DNA of 64,000 bases from Sneathiella sp. (GCF_002694385.1 NZ_NZMB01000012.1:40778-104777); one strand, 5' to 3'; counted from the stretch's first letter, positions 11,882-22,719 are shown. The notes: generated from the sequence alone by a model not told the origin. Made by a program: numbers and translations.

Positions 11882-12505
11882 CTAACGGGCCAGCGGCGCG
11901 AGCGTTAGCGGATCGGTAATGCGGATAAGACCGCGGAACGGCAGGATCAGAACCACCACCATGACCAGCTTGGTGGCATAATCTCCCATTGCCCAAGTCT
12001 GCCACGGCAGGCCCGTTCCGGCGAAGGCAAGCGAGAAGAAGATGACCGTATCCACAAATGATGCAATGACGGAGGAGATCACCGGCGCCTTCCACCAGCT
12101 TTGTCGGCGCAACCGATCAAAAATCGTCACATCAAGAAGCTGGGCAACCAGAAAAGCCGAACCGGAGGCAATGGCAATTCGGGAGTCAGCAATCAGCAGG
12201 GACATAATAACTGCGGCAATAAAGCCAACCACAACCACATAACGGGCGACCCGTACGCCCAGAGTGCGGTTGGTGATGTCCGTAACAAGAAAGGCAACCG
12301 GATAGGACAGCGCGCCCCAGGTCAGCCAGTCGTTGATGGGCATCTCGACCAGAATGTTTGACGCCGTTACCACAATCGCCATGGCGACGACCGCCGCCAG
12401 CAGAAACAGCTTCTGGGCGCCACTGAGGGAGGCCACTGCCTCAAGATAGTTTTTCAGCATTGCTTTCCCTTCCAATTCCGGCAATCCGCCCATCTGGAAA
12501 TGCAA
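11882..12505 (-). CDS. Queuosine precursor transporter (VUT/YhhQ family)
   Basis: TASNILVEMPINDWLTWGALSYPVAFLVTDITNRTLG; start possibly internal (MLKNYLEAV...). Confidence 0.85.
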   Translation of the reverse strand: MHFQMGGLPELEGKAMLKNYLEAVASLSGAQKLFLLAAVVAMAIVVTASNILVEMPINDWLTWGALSYPVAFLVTDITNRTLGVRVARYVVVVGFIAAVIMSLLIADSRIAIASGSAFLVAQLLDVTIFDRLRRQSWWKAPVISSVIASFVDTVIFFSLAFAGTGLPWQTWAMGDYATKLVMVVVLILPFRGLIRITDPLTLAPLAR

Positions 12506-12543
12506 GCGCTTATATTCAATCCTATCGACTTGATCAAGACTAA

Positions 12544-13410
12544 TCAGGCACCATACTGCCGCCGATAGGGGTTCATTGGATAAACACCGAGTATTTTGAG
12601 CTTGGCGGAAAAGAACTGGAGTTCCTCAATCGCACGGGCTACCCGGGCTTCCTCCGGATGCCCTTCGATATCAATATAGAATTGCGCGGCTTCAAAGCTC
12701 GCGTCCGTGATATAGCTTTCCAGCTTTGTCACGTTGATGCCGTTGGTGGCAAAACCGCCAAGCGCCTTGTAAAGGGCCGCGGGCTGGCTGCGGACCTGAA
12801 AAATGAAGCTGGTCATACAGCTTCCCGCTCTGGGGTCCGGGTCCTGACGCTGCCCCGACATGATGACAAAGCGCGTCGTATTGCCGATGCGATCCTCCAC
12901 CCGGTCCCGCAGGACCTGCAATCCATAGATTTCTCCCGCCAGGCTGGAAGCGATGGAGGCCTGTGTCTTGTCCCCGAGTTCGGCAATCATCTTCGCCGAT
13001 CCCGCGGTGTCCGCATGGATCATCGGCTCCAGCTTCAGATCATGGATCAGTCCCCGGCATTGCGACAGTGCCTGTTCATGGCTGTGTACATATTTGACAT
13101 CGGTAAGCGTCGCCCCCGGAACACCAAGCAGCTGATGCTTCACGGGCTGAAAATGCTCGCCAATGATATAAAGCCCGGATTCCGGCAGAAGATGGTGAAT
13201 GTCAGCGACCCGCCCGCCCAGGGAATTCTCGATCGGGATCATGGCAAGCGCCGCGTCCCCGTCGCGCACCATCGCCAGGGTATCCGCAAAAGTATCACAG
13301 GCAATCGCCTCCATCTCCGGATAAACCGTGGCGCAGGACAGGTGACCATATGCCCCGGGAACCCCCTGAAAGGCAATGCGATTGTCGGGATCAATATCTG
13401 ACATCTTCAA
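12544..13410 (-). CDS. pheA: Prephenate dehydratase with ACT domain
   Basis: IAFQGVPGAYGHLSC, IPIENSLGGRV, C-terminal LESYITDASFEAAQFYIDIEGH. Confidence 0.94.
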   Translation of the reverse strand: MKMSDIDPDNRIAFQGVPGAYGHLSCATVYPEMEAIACDTFADTLAMVRDGDAALAMIPIENSLGGRVADIHHLLPESGLYIIGEHFQPVKHQLLGVPGATLTDVKYVHSHEQALSQCRGLIHDLKLEPMIHADTAGSAKMIAELGDKTQASIASSLAGEIYGLQVLRDRVEDRIGNTTRFVIMSGQRQDPDPRAGSCMTSFIFQVRSQPAALYKALGGFATNGINVTKLESYITDASFEAAQFYIDIEGHPEEARVARAIEELQFFSAKLKILGVYPMNPYRRQYGA

Positions 13411-13422
13411 CTTCTCAAATTC

Positions 13423-14169
13423 TTAGGAAACAAACATGCGGCGGACACGCGCCAGATCTTCGGGAGTATCAACGCCAAGCGGCACCGTGTCAACGACGGC
13501 CGCGTCAATTCTCATCCCCGCTTCAAGCGCACGAAGCTGCTCAAGCCGCTCCCGCTGTTCAAGCGGCGCAGGCGGCAGGGACACAAACTTCGCGAGCGCC
13601 GCGCGGCGATAGGCATACAGTCCGATATGGTGATAATGCGCGCCCGCCCCGCCGGGCGCTTTCAACCGGCTGAACCACAGGGCCCGGCCAATCCCCTGCC
13701 CTTCTGTCAGCGACACCACGGCCTTGACGGCGTTTTCATCGGCAAGCTCATCCGGATCGGTAATCTCGGCGACGAGCGTGGCAATATCGACTGCGACATT
13801 TTGTAGCGGCTGGAACACGGCGGAAATAGCGGTGGGATCAAGTGCGGGAAGATCGCCCTGAAGATTGACGATGGCATCAAACGCCCCGTCGGGATCAAAA
13901 ATCTCCGCCGCCTCAAACACGCGGTCGGAACCGGAGGGATGATCCGGCCGCGTCAGGATCGCCGTTCCCCCCGCCGCCGCCACGATATCGGCGATTTCCT
14001 TTTCAGCACAAGCGACTATGGCCGGTCCGATATTCGCTTCCTCGGCCCGGCGGAGCACCTGAACAATCATCGGCAGGCCGCCAATCTCAGCCAGCGGCTT
14101 TCCCGGCAGTCGGCTCGACGCCATGCGGGCAGGAATGACAATCAGCGGTTTTTGCGGTGCATATCCCAT
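13423..14169 (-). CDS. kdsB: 3-deoxy-manno-octulosonate cytidylyltransferase
   Basis: VIPARMASSRLPGKPLAEIGGLPMI, NLQGDLP; start chosen at MGYAPQK inside ORF to 14199. Confidence 0.93.
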   Translation of the reverse strand: MGYAPQKPLIVIPARMASSRLPGKPLAEIGGLPMIVQVLRRAEEANIGPAIVACAEKEIADIVAAAGGTAILTRPDHPSGSDRVFEAAEIFDPDGAFDAIVNLQGDLPALDPTAISAVFQPLQNVAVDIATLVAEITDPDELADENAVKAVVSLTEGQGIGRALWFSRLKAPGGAGAHYHHIGLYAYRRAALAKFVSLPPAPLEQRERLEQLRALEAGMRIDAAVVDTVPLGVDTPEDLARVRRMFVS

Positions 14170-14314
14170 GATTTTGATCCAAAAGACGAATTTTAACAAT
14201 AAAATGAGTATATACGTCTTGCGCCCCGCAGGAGAAAGCAGTTAATTTCCGCTCGCAATTTTTTATCGTCGCTGGTAAGAGGTACCGCAAGGATATAAAA
14301 AGCTGAGGGCAGCA

Positions 14315-14965
14315 ATGAATAGTTTCGAATTAAACAAAATTATTGGCGCCGTTCTGGCGGGCGTTCTGATTTTGCTGGTTGTCAATGAGGTCGCCAAGCT
14401 CGCGGTCCATCCGACATATCCAGAGTCTCCCGCTTATGCGATTGATACGAGCGCAATCACCTCCACGGACGTTGCCTCCGACGAGGAAGAGGATACGGGC
14501 CCGTCCCTCGCCGTCCTGCTGGCCTCTGCCGATGCTGAAAGCGGAAAGCAATCATTCAAAAAATGCGCCACCTGCCATACGGCTGAAGAAGGCGGCGCCA
14601 ACAAGATTGGTCCCAATCTCTATGGCGTTCTGGATCGCGTGAAGGGCGCGGTTGATGGCTTCAGCTATTCCAACGCGCTTCATGAAAAAGGCGGCGAATG
14701 GACATATGAAAATCTCAACCATTTCCTGACCAAGCCGAGCGATTATATCAAAGGCACCAAAATGGCGTTTCCCGGCATCAAAAAACCGGAAGAGCGCGCC
14801 GACCTGATTCTCTATCTCCGCAGCCTTGGCAAGAGCGATACTCCCCTGCCTGTTGTCGAGGAAGAAAAGCCCGCTGAAGCAAGCGAAGGCGCTGAAACTA
14901 ACACAGAAGGTGCGACGGAAGCCCCAGCAGCAACGGAAGAAAAACCGGCGGGCGACGCAAACTGA
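14315..14965 (+). CDS. Membrane-anchored class I c-type cytochrome with acidic Ala/Glu-rich tail
   Basis: N-terminal TM, CATCH heme motif, KMAFPG Met ligand region. Confidence 0.9.
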   Translation: MNSFELNKIIGAVLAGVLILLVVNEVAKLAVHPTYPESPAYAIDTSAITSTDVASDEEEDTGPSLAVLLASADAESGKQSFKKCATCHTAEEGGANKIGPNLYGVLDRVKGAVDGFSYSNALHEKGGEWTYENLNHFLTKPSDYIKGTKMAFPGIKKPEERADLILYLRSLGKSDTPLPVVEEEKPAEASEGAETNTEGATEAPAATEEKPAGDAN

Positions 14966-15012
14966 TATTCTGGCCGGTGACAAGACGCGCACCCGAGCCC
15001 ACAATCAATACC

Positions 15013-15045
15013 CACCGGATGGTAAAACATCCGGTGTTTTTTTTG
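15013..15045 (+). terminator. Rho-independent terminator
   Basis: CACCGGATG-GTAAAA-CATCCGGTG-TTTTTTTT. Confidence 0.93.
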
Positions 15046-15118
15046 CGTAAGATCACACGCTCAGACCTGCCTATTTTTTTGGCCAATCATTAAACTGGAC
15101 CAAGACAAATGTAGAGCT

Positions 15119-15142
15119 AGCCGCCAGTTCACGGCTTTTTTT
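15119..15142 (+). terminator. Weak terminator/attenuator-like hairpin upstream of the first yejA-like gene
   Basis: AGCCG-CCAGTTCA-CGGCT followed by T tract; only a 5-bp stem. Confidence 0.35.
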
Positions 15143-15201
15143 CTTGATGTCCCCTGGCAAACCGCCCATCTTGATCATTAAGGTTCAACAAGGGGTATCC
15201 A

Positions 15202-17064
15202 GTGAGGACATTTATGGGTTTTCTGAAAACAGCCGCAACTGCAATTCTGCTGCTGGGCCTCTCATTTCCCGCCACTGCCGAGGATGTCAAAACCATCAAA
15301 AGTCATGGGCTGTCCCTGGCAGGACCTCTAAAGTACGGCCCTGATTACACACATCTTGAATATGCCAATCCTGACGCCCCAAAGGGGGGAAGTGTCCGAC
15401 TGTCTGCTGAAGGGGGATTTGATAATCTCAACCCCTATATCGCCAGAGGTCAATCTGCCAGCGGCATCGGGCTTACATTTGAAACCCTGATGAGCCAGTC
15501 CTATGACGACCCCAGCGCGGAATATGGCCTCGTCGCCGAAAGCGTGGAAGTTGCCGAGGATCTATCTTTCGCGATTTTCAATCTTCGTCCCGAGGCCCGC
15601 TTCCATGATGGAACGCCAATAACGCCGGAAGACCTGATTTTCAGCCTTGATGCGGTCAAGGAAATGGGCGCACCGCTTTTCCGATATTACTATGCGAATG
15701 TGCAATCGGCCGAGAAAATTGGCGACCATCGCATCAAATTTATATTCTCCGGCCCGCCAAACCGGGAATTGCCGCAAATCGTCGGACAGCTTCTGCCGGT
15801 CCTTTCCAAAAAACATTTTGAGTCGCGTAAATTTGACGAAACGACCCTGACACCGATATTGGGGTCCGGCCCCTACCGCGTAAAGGATTTTGAGGCCAAC
15901 CGCTATATCACCTATGAACGCGTTCCCGATTACTGGGGGACCGATGTGCCCATCAACAAGGGGCGCTATAATTTCGATACGATCCGCTATGATTACTATC
16001 GTGATTCATCCGTCCGCCTCGAAGCTTTCGCCGCCGGGGAGTATGATTACCGTTCGGAAAATAGCGCCAAGAACTGGGCCACCGGATATAATTTCCCGGC
16101 CGTCCGGGAGGGGCTTGTTGTCCTTGAAGAAATTCCGAATGAACGGTCTGCCGGAATGCAGGGGTATGCCTTCAATCTCCGGCGGGAAAAATTTCAGGAT
16201 CCCGCCCTTCGTGAAGCCTTGGGATATGCCTATGATTTTGAATGGCTGAACAAGAACATCATGTTCGATCAATACAGCCGGACGAACAGTTACTTTGAAA
16301 ATTCCGTTATGGCCGCCGAAGGAAAGCCTTCCGAGGAAGAGCTTGCCATACTGGAACCCTATCGCGACCAGTTGCCACCGCGTGTTTTCGGGCCCGCCTA
16401 TAAGGCGCCTGTAACGGATGGTTCTGGTCGGGATCGCGAACCCCTGCAAACCGCCAAGAAAATCCTCGAAGACGCCGGATGGCATGTAAAGAATGGAAAG
16501 TTGATTAACCCGCACAGCGGGCAGCCGCTCACGATTGAGTTTCTCATGTATGATCCCAACGGGCTGCGCAGCACCGGCCCGTTCATCAAAAACCTGAAAA
16601 AACTTGGTATTGATGCCTCAGCCCGCGTTGTCGACAGTTCACAATATGCGGAACGGCTGCGCAGTTATGACTTCGATATAACGACCGTGGTTCTGGCGCA
16701 ATCCATCAGTCCCGGCAATGAGCAGCGGGAATTCTGGGGCAGTGCCGCGGGGAAACGGCCTGAGAGCCGCAATGTCATGGGCATCAACAGCCCCGTCATC
16801 GACGCCCTGATTGAAAATCTGATCGCCGCCCCGACCTATGAGAAGCTGATCCCTGCCGTTCGCGCGCTCGACCGGGTGCTGAGCTGGAATTTCTATGTCA
16901 TTCCCCAGTTCCACGCCGCCTATGACCGTATCGCCTACTGGAACAAATTTGGCCATACGGATGTCAATCCATCTCAGGGGCCGGATATCCTGAGCTGGTG
17001 GGTCGATCCGGAGAAAGAAGCAAGGTTGCGTGAAGGGCTGAAAAAGCTGGAAGAAAAAGAATAG
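15202..17064 (+). CDS. YejA-like oligopeptide ABC transporter substrate-binding protein (copy 1)
   Basis: Signal peptide, SBP family 5 (LKYGPDYTHLEYANPDAPKGGSVRL), followed by yejBEF-like genes. Confidence 0.92.
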   Translation: MRTFMGFLKTAATAILLLGLSFPATAEDVKTIKSHGLSLAGPLKYGPDYTHLEYANPDAPKGGSVRLSAEGGFDNLNPYIARGQSASGIGLTFETLMSQSYDDPSAEYGLVAESVEVAEDLSFAIFNLRPEARFHDGTPITPEDLIFSLDAVKEMGAPLFRYYYANVQSAEKIGDHRIKFIFSGPPNRELPQIVGQLLPVLSKKHFESRKFDETTLTPILGSGPYRVKDFEANRYITYERVPDYWGTDVPINKGRYNFDTIRYDYYRDSSVRLEAFAAGEYDYRSENSAKNWATGYNFPAVREGLVVLEEIPNERSAGMQGYAFNLRREKFQDPALREALGYAYDFEWLNKNIMFDQYSRTNSYFENSVMAAEGKPSEEELAILEPYRDQLPPRVFGPAYKAPVTDGSGRDREPLQTAKKILEDAGWHVKNGKLINPHSGQPLTIEFLMYDPNGLRSTGPFIKNLKKLGIDASARVVDSSQYAERLRSYDFDITTVVLAQSISPGNEQREFWGSAAGKRPESRNVMGINSPVIDALIENLIAAPTYEKLIPAVRALDRVLSWNFYVIPQFHAAYDRIAYWNKFGHTDVNPSQGPDILSWWVDPEKEARLREGLKKLEEKE

Positions 17065-17088
17065 CCTGATTGCCGACGGAGAGGTGAG

Positions 17089-18939
17089 ATGAAAAGAGCC
17101 CTGCCATCGCTGATCGCAGTCTTCCTGCTTATGACGACAGGCGTCAGCGCCGAACCGCAAACAAGTCATGGTTTTTCCGCATTCGGAGCGTTGAAATACG
17201 GCCCTGATTTCACCCATTTCGACTATGTAAATCCGAAGGCGCCAAAAGGCGGAACCATCAAGCTGCGTGATCTGGACAGCTTCGATACCGTCAACCCCTT
17301 CCTGCTGAAGGGCAATCCGGGCGTGATCAACGGCGACCGGGGCGGCGAGCTCTATTTCAATTTCACATCGCTGATGACCCCCTCTTTCGATGAACCGGAC
17401 GCCGTTTATGGCCTGCTTGCAAAAAGCATTACCCTGGATGACGCTGGCAATTGGGCGGAATTTACCCTGCGGCCCGATGCGCGTTTTCATGATGGCAGCC
17501 CGATCACAGCAGAAGATGTCGCCTTCACCTTCAATACTCTGAAAGAAAAGGGACATCCGCGATATGCCAATAATTTCCGGGATGTAATTGCCGCGCATGT
17601 TCTCGCGCCGGACAGTATCCGCTTCGATTTTCGTGCTGATGCCCTCACCCGCGATCTACCGGCACAGGTCGGCACCATGCCTATTCTCTCGAAAGCTTCC
17701 TTCGAGACACGGGAGTTTGCCGTAACCAGCATGGAACCGCTGCTGGGATCGGGCCCCTATCGGCTCGTCCGGGTAAGCCCCGGCCGCACACTCGTCTATG
17801 AGCGGGTGAAAAACCATTGGGCGGAAGATTTGCCCGTCAATAAGGGGCGTTTCAATTTCGATGTCATTCAGGTGGATTACTACCGGGACAGGACCATCGC
17901 GCTTGAGGCGTTTTTCGCCGGCGAATATGATTTTCGCGAAGAATTCACCGCCCGCTCCTGGGCGACGGAATATGACGACAAGCCCGCCGTTAAAAGCGGA
18001 TTTATCAAGCGGGACATATTGCCGGATGCCAGCCTGACTGGATTGCAGGCCTTCTTTCTCAATTCTCGCCGCGCGCCTTTCGATAATGCTGCGGCGCGGG
18101 AAGCCTTCGGCCTGCTGTTCGACTACGAATGGACGAACCAGAATCTTTTTCATGGCCTTTACAACCGCCTTGGTTCGGCTTTTGAAAATTCACGGCTGAA
18201 AGCGACCGGACTCCCTTCCCCGGCTGAGCTGGCATTGTTGAGCCCGTATCGGAATATTCTGCCTGAGGCTATCTTTACGAAAGAGTTCTCCCCGCCGAAG
18301 ACAGACGGCTCAGGCAACATGCGCACCCCGATCAGCCGGGCGCTGGAGCTTTTCCGTGCGGCTGGCTGGACGATTGAGGGCAACCGCCTTATCGATGCAC
18401 GCGGACAGCAGATGACCGTCGAATTTCTGCTCTATGAACAGACCATAACCCGCATTATCAACCCGTTCATCGCCAATCTGAAACGGGCGGGCATAAACGC
18501 CAGCGTGCGGATCATAGACGTCGCCAGTTGGCAAAATCGCGTCCGCGACTTCGATTTCGATATCGTCATCCGGCGCTTCCCGCAGCCGGAGATTCCCGGC
18601 GTCGAACAGCGCAACTGGTGGGGCTCGGCCTCGGCGGATGTTATGGGCGGCCTGAATATTGCGGGCGTCAAAAGCCCGGCGGTCGACGCCCTTATTGAAA
18701 AGATAATCGAGGCGAAAACAGAAGATGACCTTGTAACCGCCGCCCGCGCGCTCGACCGGGTGCTGATGTGGAATTACTATTTCATCCCGCAATGGTATAA
18801 GAACACGCATTTCATTGCCTATTGGGATAAATTTGGCCGACCTGACACAGAGAAACCGGGTTTTGACCGTGCGGTTCTGCAAAGCTGGTGGTATGATCCG
18901 GCAAAAGCCGAGGAGCTGACGGCCCGGCAGGGGAAATAG
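17089..18939 (+). CDS. YejA-like oligopeptide ABC transporter substrate-binding protein (copy 2)
   Basis: Paralogous to preceding gene (LKYGPDFTHFDYVNPKAPKGGTIKL). Confidence 0.92.
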   Translation: MKRALPSLIAVFLLMTTGVSAEPQTSHGFSAFGALKYGPDFTHFDYVNPKAPKGGTIKLRDLDSFDTVNPFLLKGNPGVINGDRGGELYFNFTSLMTPSFDEPDAVYGLLAKSITLDDAGNWAEFTLRPDARFHDGSPITAEDVAFTFNTLKEKGHPRYANNFRDVIAAHVLAPDSIRFDFRADALTRDLPAQVGTMPILSKASFETREFAVTSMEPLLGSGPYRLVRVSPGRTLVYERVKNHWAEDLPVNKGRFNFDVIQVDYYRDRTIALEAFFAGEYDFREEFTARSWATEYDDKPAVKSGFIKRDILPDASLTGLQAFFLNSRRAPFDNAAAREAFGLLFDYEWTNQNLFHGLYNRLGSAFENSRLKATGLPSPAELALLSPYRNILPEAIFTKEFSPPKTDGSGNMRTPISRALELFRAAGWTIEGNRLIDARGQQMTVEFLLYEQTITRIINPFIANLKRAGINASVRIIDVASWQNRVRDFDFDIVIRRFPQPEIPGVEQRNWWGSASADVMGGLNIAGVKSPAVDALIEKIIEAKTEDDLVTAARALDRVLMWNYYFIPQWYKNTHFIAYWDKFGRPDTEKPGFDRAVLQSWWYDPAKAEELTARQGK

Positions 18940-18968
18940 TTCAACATCTCGGACGGGGGAAGTAGTCG

Positions 18969-20069
18969 TTGTTTGCCTATATATTGAGACGCATCCTGCT
19001 CATGATACCGACGCTGTTCGGCATCATGGTTCTCAATTTTGTGGTTATCCAGTTCGCCCCCGGCGGGCCGATTGAACAGATCATCGCCGAAATTCAGGGA
19101 ACCGCCGTCGGCGCAACGGCTCGCATCGGCGGCAGCGGCAGCGGCGATATGGCAGGCGGCGGCGCTTCCTCGGTTGGCGGTGAAAGCTCTTATCGCGGCG
19201 CGCAAGGGCTCGACCCTGAATTTATCAAAAAGCTTGAAGTCCAGTTCGGATTTGACAAACCGGCCCATGAACGCTTCTTCCTGATGATGAAGAATTACCT
19301 GATGTTCGATTTCGGCAGCAGCTATTTCCGCGATGAAACCGTCGTCAATCTGGTGATCGAAAAGCTACCCGTCTCCATCTCCATCGGGCTATGGACGACG
19401 CTGCTGGTCTATCTGATTTCCATCCCGCTCGGTATCGCCAAGGCGGTGCGGGACGGATCGAAATTCGACATCTGGACCAGCAGTCTTGTCATCATCGGCA
19501 ATGCGATCCCGAGTTTTCTGTTCGCCGTCGCGTTGATCGTTCTTTTTGCGGGCGGTTCCTATTTCAACTGGTTTCCGCTTCGCGGCCTCACCTCCGATAA
19601 CTGGGAACAGCTCAGCCTGATTGGCAAAATCGGTGATTATTTCTGGCATCTTGCCCTGCCGATCACGGCCCTTGTCATTGGCGGTTTTGCCGCCCTTACC
19701 CAGCTGACCAAGAACTCCTTTCTCGACCAGATCAGCCAGCAGTATGTCCTGACCGCCCGCGCCAAGGGCTTAAGCGAACGGCGCGTGCTGTATGGCCATG
19801 TCTTCCGCAACGCCATGCTGATCGTCATTGCCGGTTTCCCGAGCGCCTTTATCGGTATCCTGTTTACCGGCTCCCTGCTGATCGAGGTCATCTTCAGCCT
19901 CGACGGGCTTGGCCTGCTGGGATTTGAAGCCGCCATTAACCGCGACTATCCGGTTATTTTCGCCACCGTTTATGTCTTTGCGTTGCTCGGGCTGATCATG
20001 AATCTGGTCGGGGATCTGACCTACACACTGGTCGATCCGCGCATCGATTTTGAAGCGCGGGAGGTATAA
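18969..20069 (+). CDS. yejB: Peptide ABC transporter permease, YejB-like
   Basis: TTG start; ILRRILLMIPTLFGIMVLNFVVIQFAPGGPIEQ; EAA-like loop. Confidence 0.92.
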   Translation: MFAYILRRILLMIPTLFGIMVLNFVVIQFAPGGPIEQIIAEIQGTAVGATARIGGSGSGDMAGGGASSVGGESSYRGAQGLDPEFIKKLEVQFGFDKPAHERFFLMMKNYLMFDFGSSYFRDETVVNLVIEKLPVSISIGLWTTLLVYLISIPLGIAKAVRDGSKFDIWTSSLVIIGNAIPSFLFAVALIVLFAGGSYFNWFPLRGLTSDNWEQLSLIGKIGDYFWHLALPITALVIGGFAALTQLTKNSFLDQISQQYVLTARAKGLSERRVLYGHVFRNAMLIVIAGFPSAFIGILFTGSLLIEVIFSLDGLGLLGFEAAINRDYPVIFATVYVFALLGLIMNLVGDLTYTLVDPRIDFEAREV

Positions 20070-20071
20070 AC

Positions 20072-21097
20072 ATGGCCCTTTCCGCCATCAATCGACGCAG
20101 GCTTAATAACTTCAAGGCCAACCGGCGCGGCTACTGGTCGATGATCTTTTTCGTGACCCTGTTCATCATTTCGCTGTTCGCAGAGCTGATCGCCAATGAC
20201 AAACCCCTCGTCGTTTCCTTTGATGATCAGCTTTATTTCCCGTTCCTCATCGCCTATCCCGAGACGGCCTTCGGCGGCGATTTCGAGACCGAGGCGGATT
20301 ATCGCGACCCGTTTGTTGCCGATCTGATTAACGAGAAGGGCTGGCAGGTCTGGCCGTTGATCCGTTACAGCTATACCACGATCAATTACAACCTGACGTC
20401 CCCCGCCCCCTCCCCGCCGGATGCGGAAAACTGGCTCGGCACCGATGATCAGGGGCGAGATGTGCTTGCCCGCGTTATCTATGGCTATCGTATTTCCGTT
20501 GCTTTCGGTCTGATTCTGACGATCCTGAGCTCGATCATCGGCGTTGCCGCCGGCGCGGTGCAGGGGTATTTCGGCGGCTGGGTGGATTTGATCTTCCAGC
20601 GCTTGCTGGAGATTTGGGGCGGCATGCCAAGCCTGTATATCCTGATCATCCTTGCCGCCCTGATCGAACCGAGTTTCCTGATCCTGCTCTTCCTGCTGCT
20701 GCTGTTCAGCTGGCCCAGCCTTGTCGGCGTTGTGCGGGCGGAATTCCTGCGGTCCCGCAATTTCGATTATGTCCGGGCGGCACGCGCGCTTGGCGTGCGC
20801 GATAGCGTCATCATGTTCAAGCATCTGCTGCCGAACTCCATGGTCTCCGCCCTGACATTTCTCCCCTTTATTCTGACCGGGTCGATTGTCAGCCTGACCT
20901 CGCTTGATTTTCTGGGGCTCGGCCTGCCGCCCGGTTCTCCGTCGCTTGGCGAGTTGCTGGCGCAGGGCAAGGCCAATCTGCAGGCGCCCTGGCTTGGCAT
21001 TACCGCCTTCCTGACCCTGTCCATCATGCTGACGCTGGCCTTCTTCATGCAGGAAGGGATCCGCGACGCCTTCGATCCAAGAAAGACTTTTCAGTAA
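20072..21097 (+). CDS. yejE: Peptide ABC transporter permease, YejE-like
   Basis: LGTDDQGRDVLARVIYGYRISV; adjacent to yejB/yejF. Confidence 0.92.
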   Translation: MALSAINRRRLNNFKANRRGYWSMIFFVTLFIISLFAELIANDKPLVVSFDDQLYFPFLIAYPETAFGGDFETEADYRDPFVADLINEKGWQVWPLIRYSYTTINYNLTSPAPSPPDAENWLGTDDQGRDVLARVIYGYRISVAFGLILTILSSIIGVAAGAVQGYFGGWVDLIFQRLLEIWGGMPSLYILIILAALIEPSFLILLFLLLLFSWPSLVGVVRAEFLRSRNFDYVRAARALGVRDSVIMFKHLLPNSMVSALTFLPFILTGSIVSLTSLDFLGLGLPPGSPSLGELLAQGKANLQAPWLGITAFLTLSIMLTLAFFMQEGIRDAFDPRKTFQ

Positions 21098-22719
21098 TGG
21101 CGCTTGTCGAAGTCAATGACCTCTGGGTGACCTTCAAATCGGACGGAAAGGACGTTCCGGCCGTTAAAGGCGCCTCCTTCAATATCGAAAAGGGAGAAAC
21201 CCTCGCGCTCGTCGGCGAAAGCGGCTCGGGCAAGTCCGTGACAGCGCTCAGCATTCTGCAACTGCTGCCCTACCCGCTTGCACGCCACCCGGAAGGTTCT
21301 ATCAAAATTGATGGCACGGAGGTTGTTGGCCGCCCACAGAAGGAAATGCGGAAATTCCGCGGCAACAGCGTCTCCATGATCTTTCAGGAGCCGATGACCT
21401 CTCTCAATCCGCTGCATACAATCGAGAAACAGATCAATGAGACACTTCTTGTCCACAAGGGGATGAGCAAAAAGGCTGCGAGTGCGCGGGTGCGGGAACT
21501 GCTGGAACTGGTCGGGCTGGACGCCATTGACGAACGGCTGAATGCCTATCCACATCAGCTTTCCGGCGGGCAACGGCAGCGGGTCATGATCGCCATGGCG
21601 CTCGCCAATGAACCGGAGTTGCTGATCGCGGACGAGCCGACAACCGCTCTCGACGTGACCATTCAGGCGCAAATTCTGGAACTTCTGGCGGACTTGCAAA
21701 AGCGTCTCGGCATGGCGATCCTGCTGATCACCCATGATCTTGGCATCGTCCGTAAAATGGCGAAGAATGTCTGCGTGATGACGGACGGGGAGATCGTCGA
21801 AGCCAATACGGCCGAGGAGATATTCCTCCGCCCCCGCCATGAATATACCCGTATGCTGCTCGATGCGGAGCCGAAGGGGCTCCCCATTCGCAAGAATGCA
21901 GCCGTTCCCGACATCACGTCTTGCCGAAATCTGAAGGTTTATTTCCCGATAAAAAAAGGGCTGCTCCGGCGCACTGTCGATCATGTCCGGGCCGTCGATG
22001 ACATTACGCTCCACGTTAAACAGGGGCATACGGTCGGCATTGTCGGAGAAAGCGGCTCGGGGAAGTCCACGCTGGGTTTTGCGCTGCTGCGCCTGATCTC
22101 CTCCGAGGGGGAGATTATGTTTGATGGCAAGGCGATCCAAGACAAACGCTGGTCGGAACTCCGATCGCTTCGCAGCCAGATGCAGATTGTCTTTCAGGAC
22201 CCCTATTCCAGCCTCAGCCCGCGCCTTTCGGTCGGTCAGATCATTGAAGAGGGGTTGATCGTCCATGAGGGGCGGGGCAGCCGTCTGGAACGGCGGGACA
22301 GAATTTCCGATGTCCTGAAGGAAGTCGGCATTCCGCCGGAAGCGCAGGATCGCTACCCGCATGAGTTTTCCGGCGGACAGCGGCAGCGCATCGCCATTGC
22401 CCGCGCCCTGATCCTGAAGCCGAAATTCATCGTGCTGGACGAGCCGACCTCGGCCCTCGACATGTCGGTTCAGGCGCAAATCGTCAATCTTCTCCGTGAC
22501 TTGCAGAACCGCCATAATCTGACCTATCTTTTTATAAGTCATGACCTCAAGGTTGTGCGCGCCATGGCCGACAGTGTTATTGTCATGCAGCGTGGGAAGA
22601 TTGTCGAACAAGGCCCGGCCACGGAAATCTTTGACAATCCGGCCACAGACTATACAAAAGCCCTGATGAAGGCGGCATTCGATCTGGAAGCCGCCACCCC
22701 CGGCGTTGTAAGCAGCTAA
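21097..22719 (+). CDS. yejF: Peptide ABC transporter ATP-binding protein with two ATPase domains, YejF-like
   Basis: Two Walker A (GESGSGKS), two LSGGQ-like signatures, two Walker B. Confidence 0.94.
   Translation: MALVEVNDLWVTFKSDGKDVPAVKGASFNIEKGETLALVGESGSGKSVTALSILQLLPYPLARHPEGSIKIDGTEVVGRPQKEMRKFRGNSVSMIFQEPMTSLNPLHTIEKQINETLLVHKGMSKKAASARVRELLELVGLDAIDERLNAYPHQLSGGQRQRVMIAMALANEPELLIADEPTTALDVTIQAQILELLADLQKRLGMAILLITHDLGIVRKMAKNVCVMTDGEIVEANTAEEIFLRPRHEYTRMLLDAEPKGLPIRKNAAVPDITSCRNLKVYFPIKKGLLRRTVDHVRAVDDITLHVKQGHTVGIVGESGSGKSTLGFALLRLISSEGEIMFDGKAIQDKRWSELRSLRSQMQIVFQDPYSSLSPRLSVGQIIEEGLIVHEGRGSRLERRDRISDVLKEVGIPPEAQDRYPHEFSGGQRQRIAIARALILKPKFIVLDEPTSALDMSVQAQIVNLLRDLQNRHNLTYLFISHDLKVVRAMADSVIVMQRGKIVEQGPATEIFDNPATDYTKALMKAAFDLEAATPGVVSS

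Noticed and set aside
20021-20824. 267-aa minus-strand ORF
   Set aside because: Antisense to yejE; shadow ORF
21091-22611. 506-aa minus-strand ORF
   Set aside because: Fully antisense to yejF, which has clear duplicated ABC ATPase motifs; shadow ORF from codon bias
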